In this document: positions 8,525-17,330 of the stretch, piece after piece | Layout of the letters: each line of letters opens with the position of its first letter | How positions within the stretch are numbered: the stretch's first letter is position 1 | Assembly: GCA_015519975.1 (NCBI GenBank) | Contig: WIAL01000062.1 | Coordinates: 1-52,474 of the forward strand | Reading direction: 5' to 3' | DNA length: 52,474 nucleotides | DNA from: Hydrogenothermaceae bacterium | GTDB lineage: Bacteria > Aquificota > Aquificia > Aquificales > Hydrogenothermaceae | Notes under the pieces: generated by a model | Databases searched by the model: none | What the model saw: the letters and a program-made list of their open reading frames with translations, nothing else | What the model was told of the DNA's origin: nothing | Program-made: the position numbers and the translations under genes

Positions 8525-9274
8525 TTGAGATTAAAATTAACTCTTTCTTCTGAAGAAGACTATATAAACCTTCCGCTTCATTACAACTTCACACTTCAAG
8601 GTATGCTTTACAAGAGTCTGCCGAAATTTTTATCTGAATTCTTACACGATGTTGGTTTTTTCTATAATGGAAGAAGATTTAAACTTTATACATTTTCAAA
8701 GATACAATCTCCATATTTTAAAATTTATAAAGACACAAAACGAATTAGTTTCAAAACATCTATTACCATTTTTATATCATCTGCTGTTAATGAGATTACA
8801 AAAAGTTTAGGAGAAACTCTCCTTAAAAAGGATATTATAAGACTCGGGAAAAATGAACTTTATTTAGAAGAAATAGAAATATTAACTAATCCCAAAATAG
8901 AAAATACAGAAATAAAAATCAAAACTTTATCACCAATTACGGCTTACCAGACTTTTGAAAAAGAAAATGGCAAAAAATTTTATAAATATTACAACCCTTC
9001 ACAGCCTCAATTTAATGAATTGATAAGAGAAAATGCCAGAAAAAAGTATGAAATCATAACAGGGAAAAATGTAGATAAAGAAGATTTTCCATTTGAGATA
9101 AAACCGTTAAACACAAGAAAAGCATTAATAAAATATAAAGACTTTATGGTAGAAGGCTACGATGGTGAATTCTTAATAAAAACCCAACCTGAAATTTTAA
9201 AAACAATTTACGACGCAGGCTTAGGAGCAAAAAATTCTCAAGGGTTTGGGATGATAGAGGTATGTAATGGCTAA
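8525..9274 (+). CDS. cas6: Cas6, CRISPR repeat endoribonuclease
   Basis: The 249-residue protein has the double ferredoxin-like (RAMP) layout of Cas6. The N-terminus is MRLKLTLSSEEDYINLPLHYNFTLQG, the middle is YTFSKIQSPYFKI, and the C-terminal glycine-rich loop is AGLGAKNSQGFGMIEV. A histidine in LPLHYN near residue 20 is a candidate catalytic residue by analogy with Cas6 proteins. It cuts the repeat RNA to give crRNAs with an ATTGAAAC tag, most likely serving both effector complexes. Start is TTG 8525 after GTGGGGA. It overlaps the next gene by 8 bases and heads the cas operon. Confidence 0.9.
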   Translation: MRLKLTLSSEEDYINLPLHYNFTLQGMLYKSLPKFLSEFLHDVGFFYNGRRFKLYTFSKIQSPYFKIYKDTKRISFKTSITIFISSAVNEITKSLGETLLKKDIIRLGKNELYLEEIEILTNPKIENTEIKIKTLSPITAYQTFEKENGKKFYKYYNPSQPQFNELIRENARKKYEIITGKNVDKEDFPFEIKPLNTRKALIKYKDFMVEGYDGEFLIKTQPEILKTIYDAGLGAKNSQGFGMIEVCNG

Positions 9275-10298
9275 AAAAGAAATTACAATAACTTTTAGGA
9301 CTATAACTCCTCTATGGACTGGGGATGCGTGGCAAGAGGATAGAGAAATTAGACCATCTTCTTTAATCGGCAGCCTAAGGTTTTGGTTTGAAACAATTAT
9401 GTATTTTGCTGATGTTCTTAACGATAAAGATTTCAATCCTCAAAATGGAAGATTTGAAAAAGAAGTTAATAGAAAAGAATTAAGAAATTTCCGACTGAAA
9501 AATGGAAATGATATAAAAGAGATTATCAATCATCTTTTACACGAACAAAAAATTCCTATTTCTTCTGTGATTTTTGGAACTACTAATTGGAGAAGTTTGA
9601 TAGAGATAAAGGATATATTTGACCTAAATAAGTTTAGTGATTATAAATATTATTTGGGAACTTTGAAATTTACTGAATTAAAACATAATGGCAAAATTCC
9701 AACTTGGTATTTCCCAAAAGGTTTCTATGGCAAATTCAAAGTGAAATTTCTTGTAGAAAAGAATATTCTTGATTCCATCTTTTATCCCCTTCTTACATTT
9801 ATGGATAAATATGGTTTTTGGGGTGGAAAGTGGAATATAGGGTATGGAAGATTGAAGGTTGAGAGTGTTGAAGAAAATAATAGTTCAAAAAATAATTGGC
9901 GAAAATCAGATTTTGAATTGCCTAATGGTATTTGTTTTAGTTGGAATAAATTACAAGTTGTAAATGATTTTAACGAGTTAATGCAATTTAGTTATGAAAA
10001 TAGGAAGATTAAAATTTTTGAATATTTTGTTTCTGAAGATAGCTTTGAACAATCTGTTAAAGAATTAATAAAACTCAAAGCACAAAAAAGAGCTAATTAT
10101 AGAAAGGATACTGAATTAAGACACAAAGTTTTTGGTACCACAAAATCACCTCCCAAAAAAGATTTTTTACCTCAAGGATCTAAAAATTTTCCTTATATTA
10201 CGTATACTCCAATAAGAGATAAATTTCCTTATGATTGTGGATTTTTATCTATTGCTGGATTACTAAACTTAGAAGATGAAATCAATGAAGAGCTATGA
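9267..10298 (+). CDS. cmr1: Cmr1-like RAMP (Cas7 group) of the type III-C-like module
   Basis: The 343-residue protein carries the Cmr1 N-terminal signature around residues 11-40: TPLWTGDAWQ, then IRPSSLIGSLRFWFE. A later RAMP glycine-rich loop is FWGGKWNIGYGRLKVE. Cmr1 caps the 3' end of the crRNA side of type III-B/C complexes and sits next to Cmr6. The gene overlaps cas6 and the next RAMP gene, so the module is translated as one operon. The segment beyond residue 215 is lysine-rich and less conserved. Confidence 0.85.
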   Translation: MAKKEITITFRTITPLWTGDAWQEDREIRPSSLIGSLRFWFETIMYFADVLNDKDFNPQNGRFEKEVNRKELRNFRLKNGNDIKEIINHLLHEQKIPISSVIFGTTNWRSLIEIKDIFDLNKFSDYKYYLGTLKFTELKHNGKIPTWYFPKGFYGKFKVKFLVEKNILDSIFYPLLTFMDKYGFWGGKWNIGYGRLKVESVEENNSSKNNWRKSDFELPNGICFSWNKLQVVNDFNELMQFSYENRKIKIFEYFVSEDSFEQSVKELIKLKAQKRANYRKDTELRHKVFGTTKSPPKKDFLPQGSKNFPYITYTPIRDKFPYDCGFLSIAGLLNLEDEINEEL

Positions 10299-11502
10299 AT
10301 CATTAATTGAATCAAATCCAGAAAAAATAGAAGACTTATCTGATTATATAGCTTATTGTAAGTTTTACTTTAAGCCTAAAAGAAAAAAACAAATTAAGTT
10401 TTATAATAATCTTGATGAAATCAAAGAGGATTTTCCATTTCTGACCAAAGGAAATAATTCCAAATATAAATCTAACGATACATTAAAAGATTTTCCTTTA
10501 AATTGGTTGAAAAATGAAATAATTGAAGAAGAAAAATTTATAGATTTTAAAGATGATAACAATATAGAAAAAATAAAACAAATCTCAGGAATTTATGATA
10601 ATCAACAAGATTTAAAAGATTTACACGAATACATTGAAAACCTTCCTAAATACTCCTTTGCTATTTGGTTTAAATTTAAGTTAAAAACCCCTTACTTTTC
10701 AGAAGACGATGATGAATTTTACATAATTCAAAATTCAGTTTTAAAAGAAACCAATTTCAAAGTTCCAATGGTTAGAGGTTCTGCTTGGAAAGGAGCTTTA
10801 GCAAGTGCATTTAGAGAACTGATAAACAAGGATAATGATTTAGACAGAAAAAAAGAAAAAATAGATAGCTTTTTAAGAGTTTTCGGAGCAGGTTCAGAAA
10901 GTGTAAAGGCTATAGAACAAGCTTTATTAAAAGAATCGGGAAGCTTTGAAAAAGCTAAAGAAGGCATTTTATTATTTTTGTTTTTTGAATTAGGATTGGA
11001 AATAACTGGAAAAGATTTACAAAAAGCAAAAAACATAAAAAATAAAAATGATTTAAGAAATTTCATTAAAGATAAACTGTCTAAAAAATTAGAAAATAAT
11101 CAAAAACTACCTATAGAATTCCAAACCCACAAAGGAAGGGCAATATTTTACCCAACATATTTTGATAAATTATCCTTGGAGATAATAAATCCACACGACA
11201 GGAGAAAAAGAGCAGGTAAAAATCCAATTCACTATGAAGTAGTTCCCAAAGAGACTGAGGGGATTTTCCAATTAATCTATATTCCATTTGACGCAATTTT
11301 GAAAACTGATGAAGAAGTAGGAAAAGAATCTGAAGAAGATTTAAAAAATATAACTGATGCTTTGAAAATCTTATCTGAAAAAGGGATAGGAGCTAAAACC
11401 AAACTTGGTTGGGGAAGATTTAAGTTTTTAGATGGTAATCAGAAAGTTTGCTTAAATTCAGATTTAAAATTTCCAGAAGGATGGGAAAGATGTCGGAGTT
11501 AG
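10285..11502 (+). CDS. cmr6: Cmr6-like RAMP (Cas7 group)
   Basis: The protein has about 405 residues. ATG 10285 is preferred over ATG 10276, because AGAAG (10271-10275) abuts 10276 but is nine bases from 10285; the other start adds three residues. RAMP motifs are clear: VPMVRGSAWKGALASAFRE (about residues 155-175), a GRAIFYPTYFDKL strand, INPHDRRKRAGKNPIHYE-VP and the C-terminal glycine loop GIGAKTKLGWGRFK. The order resembles Cmr6. An unusual N-terminal extension of about 130 charged residues precedes the RAMP core. It overlaps cmr1 upstream and cas10 downstream. In type III complexes Cmr6 lies at the crRNA 3' end. Confidence 0.75.
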   Translation: MKSYESLIESNPEKIEDLSDYIAYCKFYFKPKRKKQIKFYNNLDEIKEDFPFLTKGNNSKYKSNDTLKDFPLNWLKNEIIEEEKFIDFKDDNNIEKIKQISGIYDNQQDLKDLHEYIENLPKYSFAIWFKFKLKTPYFSEDDDEFYIIQNSVLKETNFKVPMVRGSAWKGALASAFRELINKDNDLDRKKEKIDSFLRVFGAGSESVKAIEQALLKESGSFEKAKEGILLFLFFELGLEITGKDLQKAKNIKNKNDLRNFIKDKLSKKLENNQKLPIEFQTHKGRAIFYPTYFDKLSLEIINPHDRRKRAGKNPIHYEVVPKETEGIFQLIYIPFDAILKTDEEVGKESEEDLKNITDALKILSEKGIGAKTKLGWGRFKFLDGNQKVCLNSDLKFPEGWERCRS

Positions 11503-14500
11503 ATTTAAATAAATTAAAACAATATAGAGATGAAATTTTAAAAGCAGAAATAGGAGCTTTACTTTTTAATCTTGGAAAGACTCATATAGGGTTTTGGAAA
11601 GAAAAAAAAGAAAATAATCAAAGAGTGTATCAGTATTTCAATGTAGATGATGAAAGTTTTAAAAATATATTTGGATTTAAGCCGTTTACAGAATATAGAA
11701 AATATTATGAACAAGATGGAGACTTAGGGAAATCTCCTTTTGAGCATGAATTAGAAAAATATAATTTGAAAGATTTTATTTTTAACAAAAAAGTAAAATT
11801 TCCTTTTGATATAGACAATAATAAAAATGAAATAACTTGGGTTAGCTTTTTTAAAGGAAATGCTTTAGAAAATAACGAAGATGGTAAAAAATTTATAGAT
11901 AAAATATTCTTTAGAGGTTGCGAGAATATAAATTCTGGAATAGATAAAGGTTCTCCAAATAAACAATTAGAATCACCTTTATGGCTTTCCAACGCTTTTG
12001 GAAGTTTTAAAGAAGAAATAAAAGAAGAAAATTTTGACCAAAGGAGAAGATGTTTTTTTTCTAATCTTGAAAGATTTTTACAAGAGAAAGCTTACCTTCA
12101 AAATCCAAATTGGCAAGGAATTAGGAATTTTGTTCTAAAGGAAATCAAAGATTGGTATTCTCATATTTTAAGCGATAGCCGTTTTCCAATTAACGATATA
12201 ACTCTTTTTGACCAAGCTTATATGACTGCTTCAATGTTTAAGGCGGTCTTAGCACAGCTTGTTATGAATAATTCTAAATTAAATACTTATCAAACCAATC
12301 CATCTTCTATAAAATGGCGTATTTTAGGAATTCAATACGACAAAATGGGTCTAGCAGAAAAAGGATTTAAACTTGCATCTATCAAATGGTATAGGGAGAT
12401 TTCTAAAGAAATAGATGAAGAAATTAAAAAACTCTTAGAAGTTGAATATCCAATAGGAAATGAGATTTATAGAGATGAGACAGGGATTTATTTTATAGTT
12501 GGAGAGGATTTAGGAGAAGATACCAATTCTGGAATAGCAAAACTAAATCAAGGTTTAGAAAAATTAGAGGAGAAAATTTTTAAGATTTTTGACAGGTATT
12601 TAGAAGGAGAAGTTTATCCATATATATCTCTAACAAAAGCTTCAAGAGGATTAATGAATTTATCTACTCTTTTAGAAAAAGCTAAAGAAAACTTTTTGAA
12701 AAGAAATACTGATTTGATCCAATTTCAAAAACAAGAATTAGAAAAATATTTTCTAAAGAAAAAAGTATCAGAAATTGAAGAACTTAGGAACTATCCTATT
12801 GATGAAAACACTGAATTTATATTAAAAAAAGATAAAGAAAAAATTCCTAAGAAATGTGAAAAAGAAGAGGAACTTGAATATAACTTTGCTATAGGTGTTT
12901 GTCCCATTTGTCAAGTAAGATTAATTTTCAAAAGTGATAAATGCAAAAACAATTCACCGACAATTTGTGAAATTTGTGATAGTAGAATACATCACAATCA
13001 AGTTGCTTCTTGGATAGATAATATAAGCGGAGAAACAATTTGGATAGACGAAATCAAAGATAAAAATAATCGTGTTGCTTACATTTCCCTAAAGTTTGAG
13101 CTTGAGGATTGGTTAAGTGGGGATTTGTTGAATAGTTTATTGGGACAAAAAATAAAGTTTCCAATCGGTAATGACTGTAAAAATTATAAAGAACTCATCG
13201 CATATCTATCTGATAATATAAAAAATAATAAGAAACTAAACCAAACTTGTTTAAAAGATTATCATTCAAATATACCTAGTATAGGTTTAAAACAGCTATT
13301 AGAAACATGGTTATTAGAAAGATCAATTGGTCAAAAATGGGAAGAGTTTATAAAATCAAAATTATCTAATCCTAATGCTATTAATTTTGAAAGTAGAACT
13401 ATAAAGTGGAATTTACTAAATAATCAAGATATTGAGTTTTTAGCAGAATTAATTCTCCAATTTCTCTTAAGAAAAAACCCTTTACCTGCAAGACTTAGAA
13501 GAATTTGGGAAACTACACAAGAATTTTTTGAAAAAATTCATAAAAATTTAAATGAAAATTTAGAAATTCCAGAATTGAGAAAGAAAAGATTAGTTTGGGA
13601 AGTCGAATGTAGCAAATTAGAAGGTGAAAAATCTCAAGAACTAGAAGGCAGTAATTTACTGTTTTGGGTGGAAAAGATAACAGATGAGGATTTAACTGAT
13701 TTATCTAAAGCCGAAAAAGAAGAGAAATTAAGACAATCTAAAAAAGCTAAAATTTATCTAATTTCTTCTATAGCAGATTTTATAGAAAAATTTGGAGGAG
13801 ATGAGCTAAAGGAAAAATTAAATAAGAAAGAAATAGATCTAAATGATATAAAGCAATTTCTTCATAGACAAAACTTTGACCTAAATTTAAGGAAATATTC
13901 TGAAAGTAAAAACAAAGGTGAAGGGGATGTTTTAATAACATTAAATTCTGATTCATTATCAGACATACACTCCTATGAACCATATTCTCTCATAACTGAC
14001 ATTTCACCTATCAACTACCAAGTAATCATACCAGCAGAATATTTACCAAGATTTGTTGATAAGGTGATAGAACAATACAACAATGAATTTAAATATGTTT
14101 ATGGAAAATTACCTATTCATATCGGAATAGTAGTAGCTAATTATAAAAGACCTCTATACGTAAACCTAAAAGCATTAAGAAAAATTAGAAGAGATGTAAA
14201 AGATACGGAAAAATTATGGATAAATGAAGATACAGGTAAGTTCTGCCAGCTTCAAAGAGAAAAGTTAAGCTACGCTAAAACTGAGGAAAAAAGAAATGAT
14301 ACAGAAGATTATTACGCACTGTATTTTGATAACAAAAATGAAAAAGATTACAACTTTTATATAAAACCAACTAATAAATGGAAATATTGGATAAGCACTC
14401 TTGATAAATTTCCTATAAATTCAAAAGTAAAAATAATCCCAAACACTTTTGATTTTGAATTTATGGACGCAAATACAAGAAGAAATGATATTTATTATGA

Positions 14501-14885
14501 AGAAAATAAACACTATAAAAGAGTTTTGAAATTAAAATCTAATCGTCCTTATGAATTAGAGGTTTACTGGAATAAGTTTAAAGTTTTCTATGAATTATTT
14601 AAAGAAAAAACTAACACAGCTAAAATGCATAAATTAGTAAGCCTGTTTTATGACAAACTACAAAATTACGATGAAAGATATAATTCACTTTTAGCTTCTG
14701 CAATTATTAATGTTTTAGAACTTAAGAAAAATAAAGATGCCAAAAGATACATTAGCCAAATTTTTGACTTAGATGAAAATGCCTCAAACTTTCAAGAGGA
14801 ATTGTCTAAAAAACTAAATGAAGAAAAACTAAAACTTTTCATAGATATGTTTGAATTCTGGCATACAGCACTTAAGGAGGTTTAA
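11490..14885 (+). CDS. csx11: Cas10 of the Csx11 (type III-C) family, palm probably inactive
   Basis: The protein has about 1131 residues. ATG 11490 is chosen because AGAAGG at 11475-11480 is nine bases upstream; it overlaps cmr6 by 13 bases. A zinc-finger-like CPIC...CEIC pair lies near residues 471-496. A Cas10-like palm segment around residues 845-890 reads IIPAEYLPRFVDKVIEQY, then LPIHIGIVVANYKRPLYV. Where active Cas10 has GGDD before such a segment, this protein reads ISPINYQV, without acidic residues. No HD motif typical of Cas10 nuclease is evident at the N-terminus. Csx11-type Cas10s are known to have degenerate cyclase domains, so this is the large subunit of an RNA-guided complex and not a cOA synthase. 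Confidence 0.82.
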   Translation: MSELDLNKLKQYRDEILKAEIGALLFNLGKTHIGFWKEKKENNQRVYQYFNVDDESFKNIFGFKPFTEYRKYYEQDGDLGKSPFEHELEKYNLKDFIFNKKVKFPFDIDNNKNEITWVSFFKGNALENNEDGKKFIDKIFFRGCENINSGIDKGSPNKQLESPLWLSNAFGSFKEEIKEENFDQRRRCFFSNLERFLQEKAYLQNPNWQGIRNFVLKEIKDWYSHILSDSRFPINDITLFDQAYMTASMFKAVLAQLVMNNSKLNTYQTNPSSIKWRILGIQYDKMGLAEKGFKLASIKWYREISKEIDEEIKKLLEVEYPIGNEIYRDETGIYFIVGEDLGEDTNSGIAKLNQGLEKLEEKIFKIFDRYLEGEVYPYISLTKASRGLMNLSTLLEKAKENFLKRNTDLIQFQKQELEKYFLKKKVSEIEELRNYPIDENTEFILKKDKEKIPKKCEKEEELEYNFAIGVCPICQVRLIFKSDKCKNNSPTICEICDSRIHHNQVASWIDNISGETIWIDEIKDKNNRVAYISLKFELEDWLSGDLLNSLLGQKIKFPIGNDCKNYKELIAYLSDNIKNNKKLNQTCLKDYHSNIPSIGLKQLLETWLLERSIGQKWEEFIKSKLSNPNAINFESRTIKWNLLNNQDIEFLAELILQFLLRKNPLPARLRRIWETTQEFFEKIHKNLNENLEIPELRKKRLVWEVECSKLEGEKSQELEGSNLLFWVEKITDEDLTDLSKAEKEEKLRQSKKAKIYLISSIADFIEKFGGDELKEKLNKKEIDLNDIKQFLHRQNFDLNLRKYSESKNKGEGDVLITLNSDSLSDIHSYEPYSLITDISPINYQVIIPAEYLPRFVDKVIEQYNNEFKYVYGKLPIHIGIVVANYKRPLYVNLKALRKIRRDVKDTEKLWINEDTGKFCQLQREKLSYAKTEEKRNDTEDYYALYFDNKNEKDYNFYIKPTNKWKYWISTLDKFPINSKVKIIPNTFDFEFMDANTRRNDIYYEENKHYKRVLKLKSNRPYELEVYWNKFKVFYELFKEKTNTAKMHKLVSLFYDKLQNYDERYNSLLASAIINVLELKKNKDAKRYISQIFDLDENASNFQEELSKKLNEEKLKLFIDMFEFWHTALKEV

Positions 14886-14886
14886 G

Positions 14887-16077
14887 ATGAGTGAAAACAC
14901 ACAAGAAAATAAAGATATTCAAAAAGAATTAGAAATATTTGCCTTAGCCACTGACCCAATTTACATAGGAACCGGGGGGTATACAATAGGACGAGTTGAC
15001 AATACAATTGTTAGAGACCCAATAACAAACATTCCTAAAATTCCTGGAAGTAGCTTGGCTGGAACGTGGCGGTATTACACTGTTTTGGAAGCTTTAAAAG
15101 ATATAAAAGATAAACAGCCAAGTTGGAGTGAAATAAAAAACAACGAAGGTAATACTATTGGAGAAAAATTAGAAAAAATCGATTGGAAAGGTAGTCAGCC
15201 TGAAGGATGGAAAGGTTTTATAGGGAATCAAATAATGAAAATAACCTGTGCTGGGCAAGATAATGTTCCTCAAGAAGAATTATCTAATGCACCATTTGCA
15301 AAAGATAAAGATGGAAAAACAGGTCACTGCGGACATTGTATTGTCTGTAAAGGATTTGGATTTTCAAAAAGAGACATAAGCTGGCAAGGACAAATATTTT
15401 TCAGTGATTTAAACATTCTATTTTTCCCAGTTTTTACAATAAAAGGAACAAAATGGATAACTACGCGGAGAGCAATAGAAGAGATAGAATTAAAAAATAT
15501 AGAAAATACTGAAGAACAACAGAATCAAAATAGTGAAAATCTATGTTTTGTTTTTGAAAAGCTTGCAGAAGATAAAACTGATGGACATATAAATCATATA
15601 AATTTAGGATGGCTATATTTACCTTATAAATTTGAGAATAATGAAAATTTAAAAATTAAAATTCAAAAAATATTAAATAATTTACAATTCCAAGTTAATT
15701 TACCTCTAAAAGATGTTATTATTGTCCCAGAAGAGCTATTTTCTCATATAGTAAACTCAAACCTTGAAGTTAGAACCTCTGTATCAATTGACCCAATCAC
15801 AGGAGCAGCAAAAGAAGGAGCATTGTTTACTTCAGAAGCAATACCGAGAGGAACTATATTTTATGGAAATATAAGAATTTTTGATAAAAAGGTTTTTGAA
15901 GACATAGACCCTGAGAAAAAATTAAAACCTTTACCAAATCAAAATGAACTTAGCAATGCTTTAAAAGATAGCAAACATTTCTATGAAACCCTTGGTATTG
16001 GCGGAATGACTACAAGAGGCTTTGGGAGATTGAAAATAACTTCTCCTGATTGGAATGAGGAGGATAGAGATGAATAA
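14887..16077 (+). CDS. cmr4: Cmr4-like RAMP (Cas7 backbone subunit) with a cysteine cluster
   Basis: The 396-residue protein starts at ATG 14887 after a perfect AAGGAGG (14874-14880), one base after the cas10 stop. The Cmr4 pattern is clear: PIYIGTGGYTIGRVDNTIVRD, then IPKIPGSSLAGTWRYY, a GQIFFSDLNILFFPV strand, and the C-terminal loop GIGGMTTRGFGRLKI. The aspartate in GRVDNTI is a candidate for the target-RNA cleaving residue, by analogy. A Cys cluster, GHCGHCIVCKGFG around residue 147 plus a Cys near residue 121, may bind zinc. This subunit should form the crRNA-binding filament. Confidence 0.85.
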   Translation: MSENTQENKDIQKELEIFALATDPIYIGTGGYTIGRVDNTIVRDPITNIPKIPGSSLAGTWRYYTVLEALKDIKDKQPSWSEIKNNEGNTIGEKLEKIDWKGSQPEGWKGFIGNQIMKITCAGQDNVPQEELSNAPFAKDKDGKTGHCGHCIVCKGFGFSKRDISWQGQIFFSDLNILFFPVFTIKGTKWITTRRAIEEIELKNIENTEEQQNQNSENLCFVFEKLAEDKTDGHINHINLGWLYLPYKFENNENLKIKIQKILNNLQFQVNLPLKDVIIVPEELFSHIVNSNLEVRTSVSIDPITGAAKEGALFTSEAIPRGTIFYGNIRIFDKKVFEDIDPEKKLKPLPNQNELSNALKDSKHFYETLGIGGMTTRGFGRLKITSPDWNEEDRDE

Positions 16078-16456
16078 TGAAAGATTAGATGTATTAATTA
16101 GTGATTTGTCTTTTAAAATAATTAATGAAATAAATAAATTAGGGAAAAAAGATAAGAGTAAAGCTTTAAATTTAATAGATAAAGCATTGGGTGTTCTTTC
16201 TAATAATGGTGTGTATGCTTATTATGTTTATATAATTTCTCAAAAAAACAGTGAATTTAATAAAATATTTTTGGATACTTTAGAAGGAATTTTCAATATT
16301 GCTAAAAATAAGGAAATATATAATTCAGATAATAGACACCGATATTTTAAAGACATTGCCAATGATATCCACAAACTCCTTTTCCTAAAACAACTATTAG
16401 AAAAAACTCTAATCTATGCAAGATATCATGCAAAAGCATTAGAAGATGGAGAATAA
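16070..16456 (+). CDS. Small helical subunit, Cmr5/Cas11-like
   Basis: The 128-residue protein starts at ATG 16070, supported by GAGGAGGA at 16057-16064. It is predicted to be all-helical, with lysine-rich helices (INKLGKKDKSKALNLIDKALGVL; LLFLKQLLEKTLIYARYHAKALE). Size and position, between the Cmr4-like and Cas5-like genes, match the small subunit (Cmr5/Cas11) of type III complexes, which forms the second filament along the target RNA. Sequence similarity alone is too weak to prove it, so the call relies on context. Confidence 0.65.
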   Translation: MNNERLDVLISDLSFKIINEINKLGKKDKSKALNLIDKALGVLSNNGVYAYYVYIISQKNSEFNKIFLDTLEGIFNIAKNKEIYNSDNRHRYFKDIANDIHKLLFLKQLLEKTLIYARYHAKALEDGE

Positions 16457-16457
16457 A

Positions 16458-17330
16458 ATGGAGTGGTATAAACTTGTCTTTAAACAAAATCAGCCAATAC
16501 ACGTAGGCTCAGCCAAATGGGGAGTAGTTAATGAAACCGATATATTTATCCCCGGTTCTACGATGTGGGGAGCTTTAACTAATTTATACTTACAAGACAA
16601 AAAATCTGAAATAAACACAAACTATGAAAATAAATTAAAAGAAATAGGAAAATATTTTGAAACTATCTCAAACTTTTTTCCAAGCTTTGATGGAAAAACA
16701 CCTTTACAACCAGCTTATCAAAAAGGAGAATTTGGATATTTCTATAAATATAAAGAAGAGTTTATTTCTGAAGATGAATTTAGATTTTACTTTGTAGATA
16801 CACTAGTTCAAACAGCAGTAGAGCCAATAAGTAGAAAAGCAAAAGACGAGAGTTTACACGAACTTGATTACATACTTCCAAAGCCTAAACAAAAATTAGA
16901 AGATTTAAAAGATAATCTTTATTGGATAGGAATTATTCATATAGACAATAATGAATTAGAAAATTTCTTAAAAAGTATAAAAAGCATTTTTGTCGGAGCA
17001 GATGTTAGGTATGGATATGGAGAGTTAGAGTTAGTAAAATGCGAATATTTAAAAGAAGAAGATAAAAGCTTTTGGTGGGTAGATAATACAGATAAAATTG
17101 AGATAAAAACCAATGAACCTATCCCTTATTTTATAGAAGCCGAAGACAATTTAAAAATAGAAGGCGAAGTTCTCCTAATCCCAGAAATAGATTTTAGACA
17201 AAACACCCCTAAACTTACCGATGCCAAATTTTTTGCAAATGTAGGTAGCAAAGTTAAAAACCTTTCACAAAATTTAAAATTAAAGAAAGGCAAATTAATT
17301 AAGGAAAATAGTAATGCTAACAGCACTTAA
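16458..17330 (+). CDS. Cas5-group RAMP (Cmr3/Csx10-like) of the type III-C-like module
   Basis: The protein has 290 residues from ATG 16458, preferred because GGAG (16448-16451) is six bases upstream; an in-frame ATG at 16446 would add four residues. The N-terminal motif QPIHVGSAKWGVVNETDIF is followed by IPGSTMWGALTNLYL, and the second glycine-rich loop is FVGADVRYGYGELEL. These are RAMP features typical of the Cas5-type subunit that holds the crRNA 5' tag. It is the last gene of the type III module, and its 3' end overlaps cas8b by 17 bases, fusing the two modules into one transcription unit. Confidence 0.72.
   Translation: MEWYKLVFKQNQPIHVGSAKWGVVNETDIFIPGSTMWGALTNLYLQDKKSEINTNYENKLKEIGKYFETISNFFPSFDGKTPLQPAYQKGEFGYFYKYKEEFISEDEFRFYFVDTLVQTAVEPISRKAKDESLHELDYILPKPKQKLEDLKDNLYWIGIIHIDNNELENFLKSIKSIFVGADVRYGYGELELVKCEYLKEEDKSFWWVDNTDKIEIKTNEPIPYFIEAEDNLKIEGEVLLIPEIDFRQNTPKLTDAKFFANVGSKVKNLSQNLKLKKGKLIKENSNANST

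Noticed and set aside
13780-13815. FGGDELKE in Cas10 looks like a GGDD-type cyclase motif
   Set aside because: It lies in a charged helical stretch well before the palm segment (IIPAEYLP ... LPIHIGIVV); the place where GGDD should be has no acidic residues, so I do not call an active cyclase.
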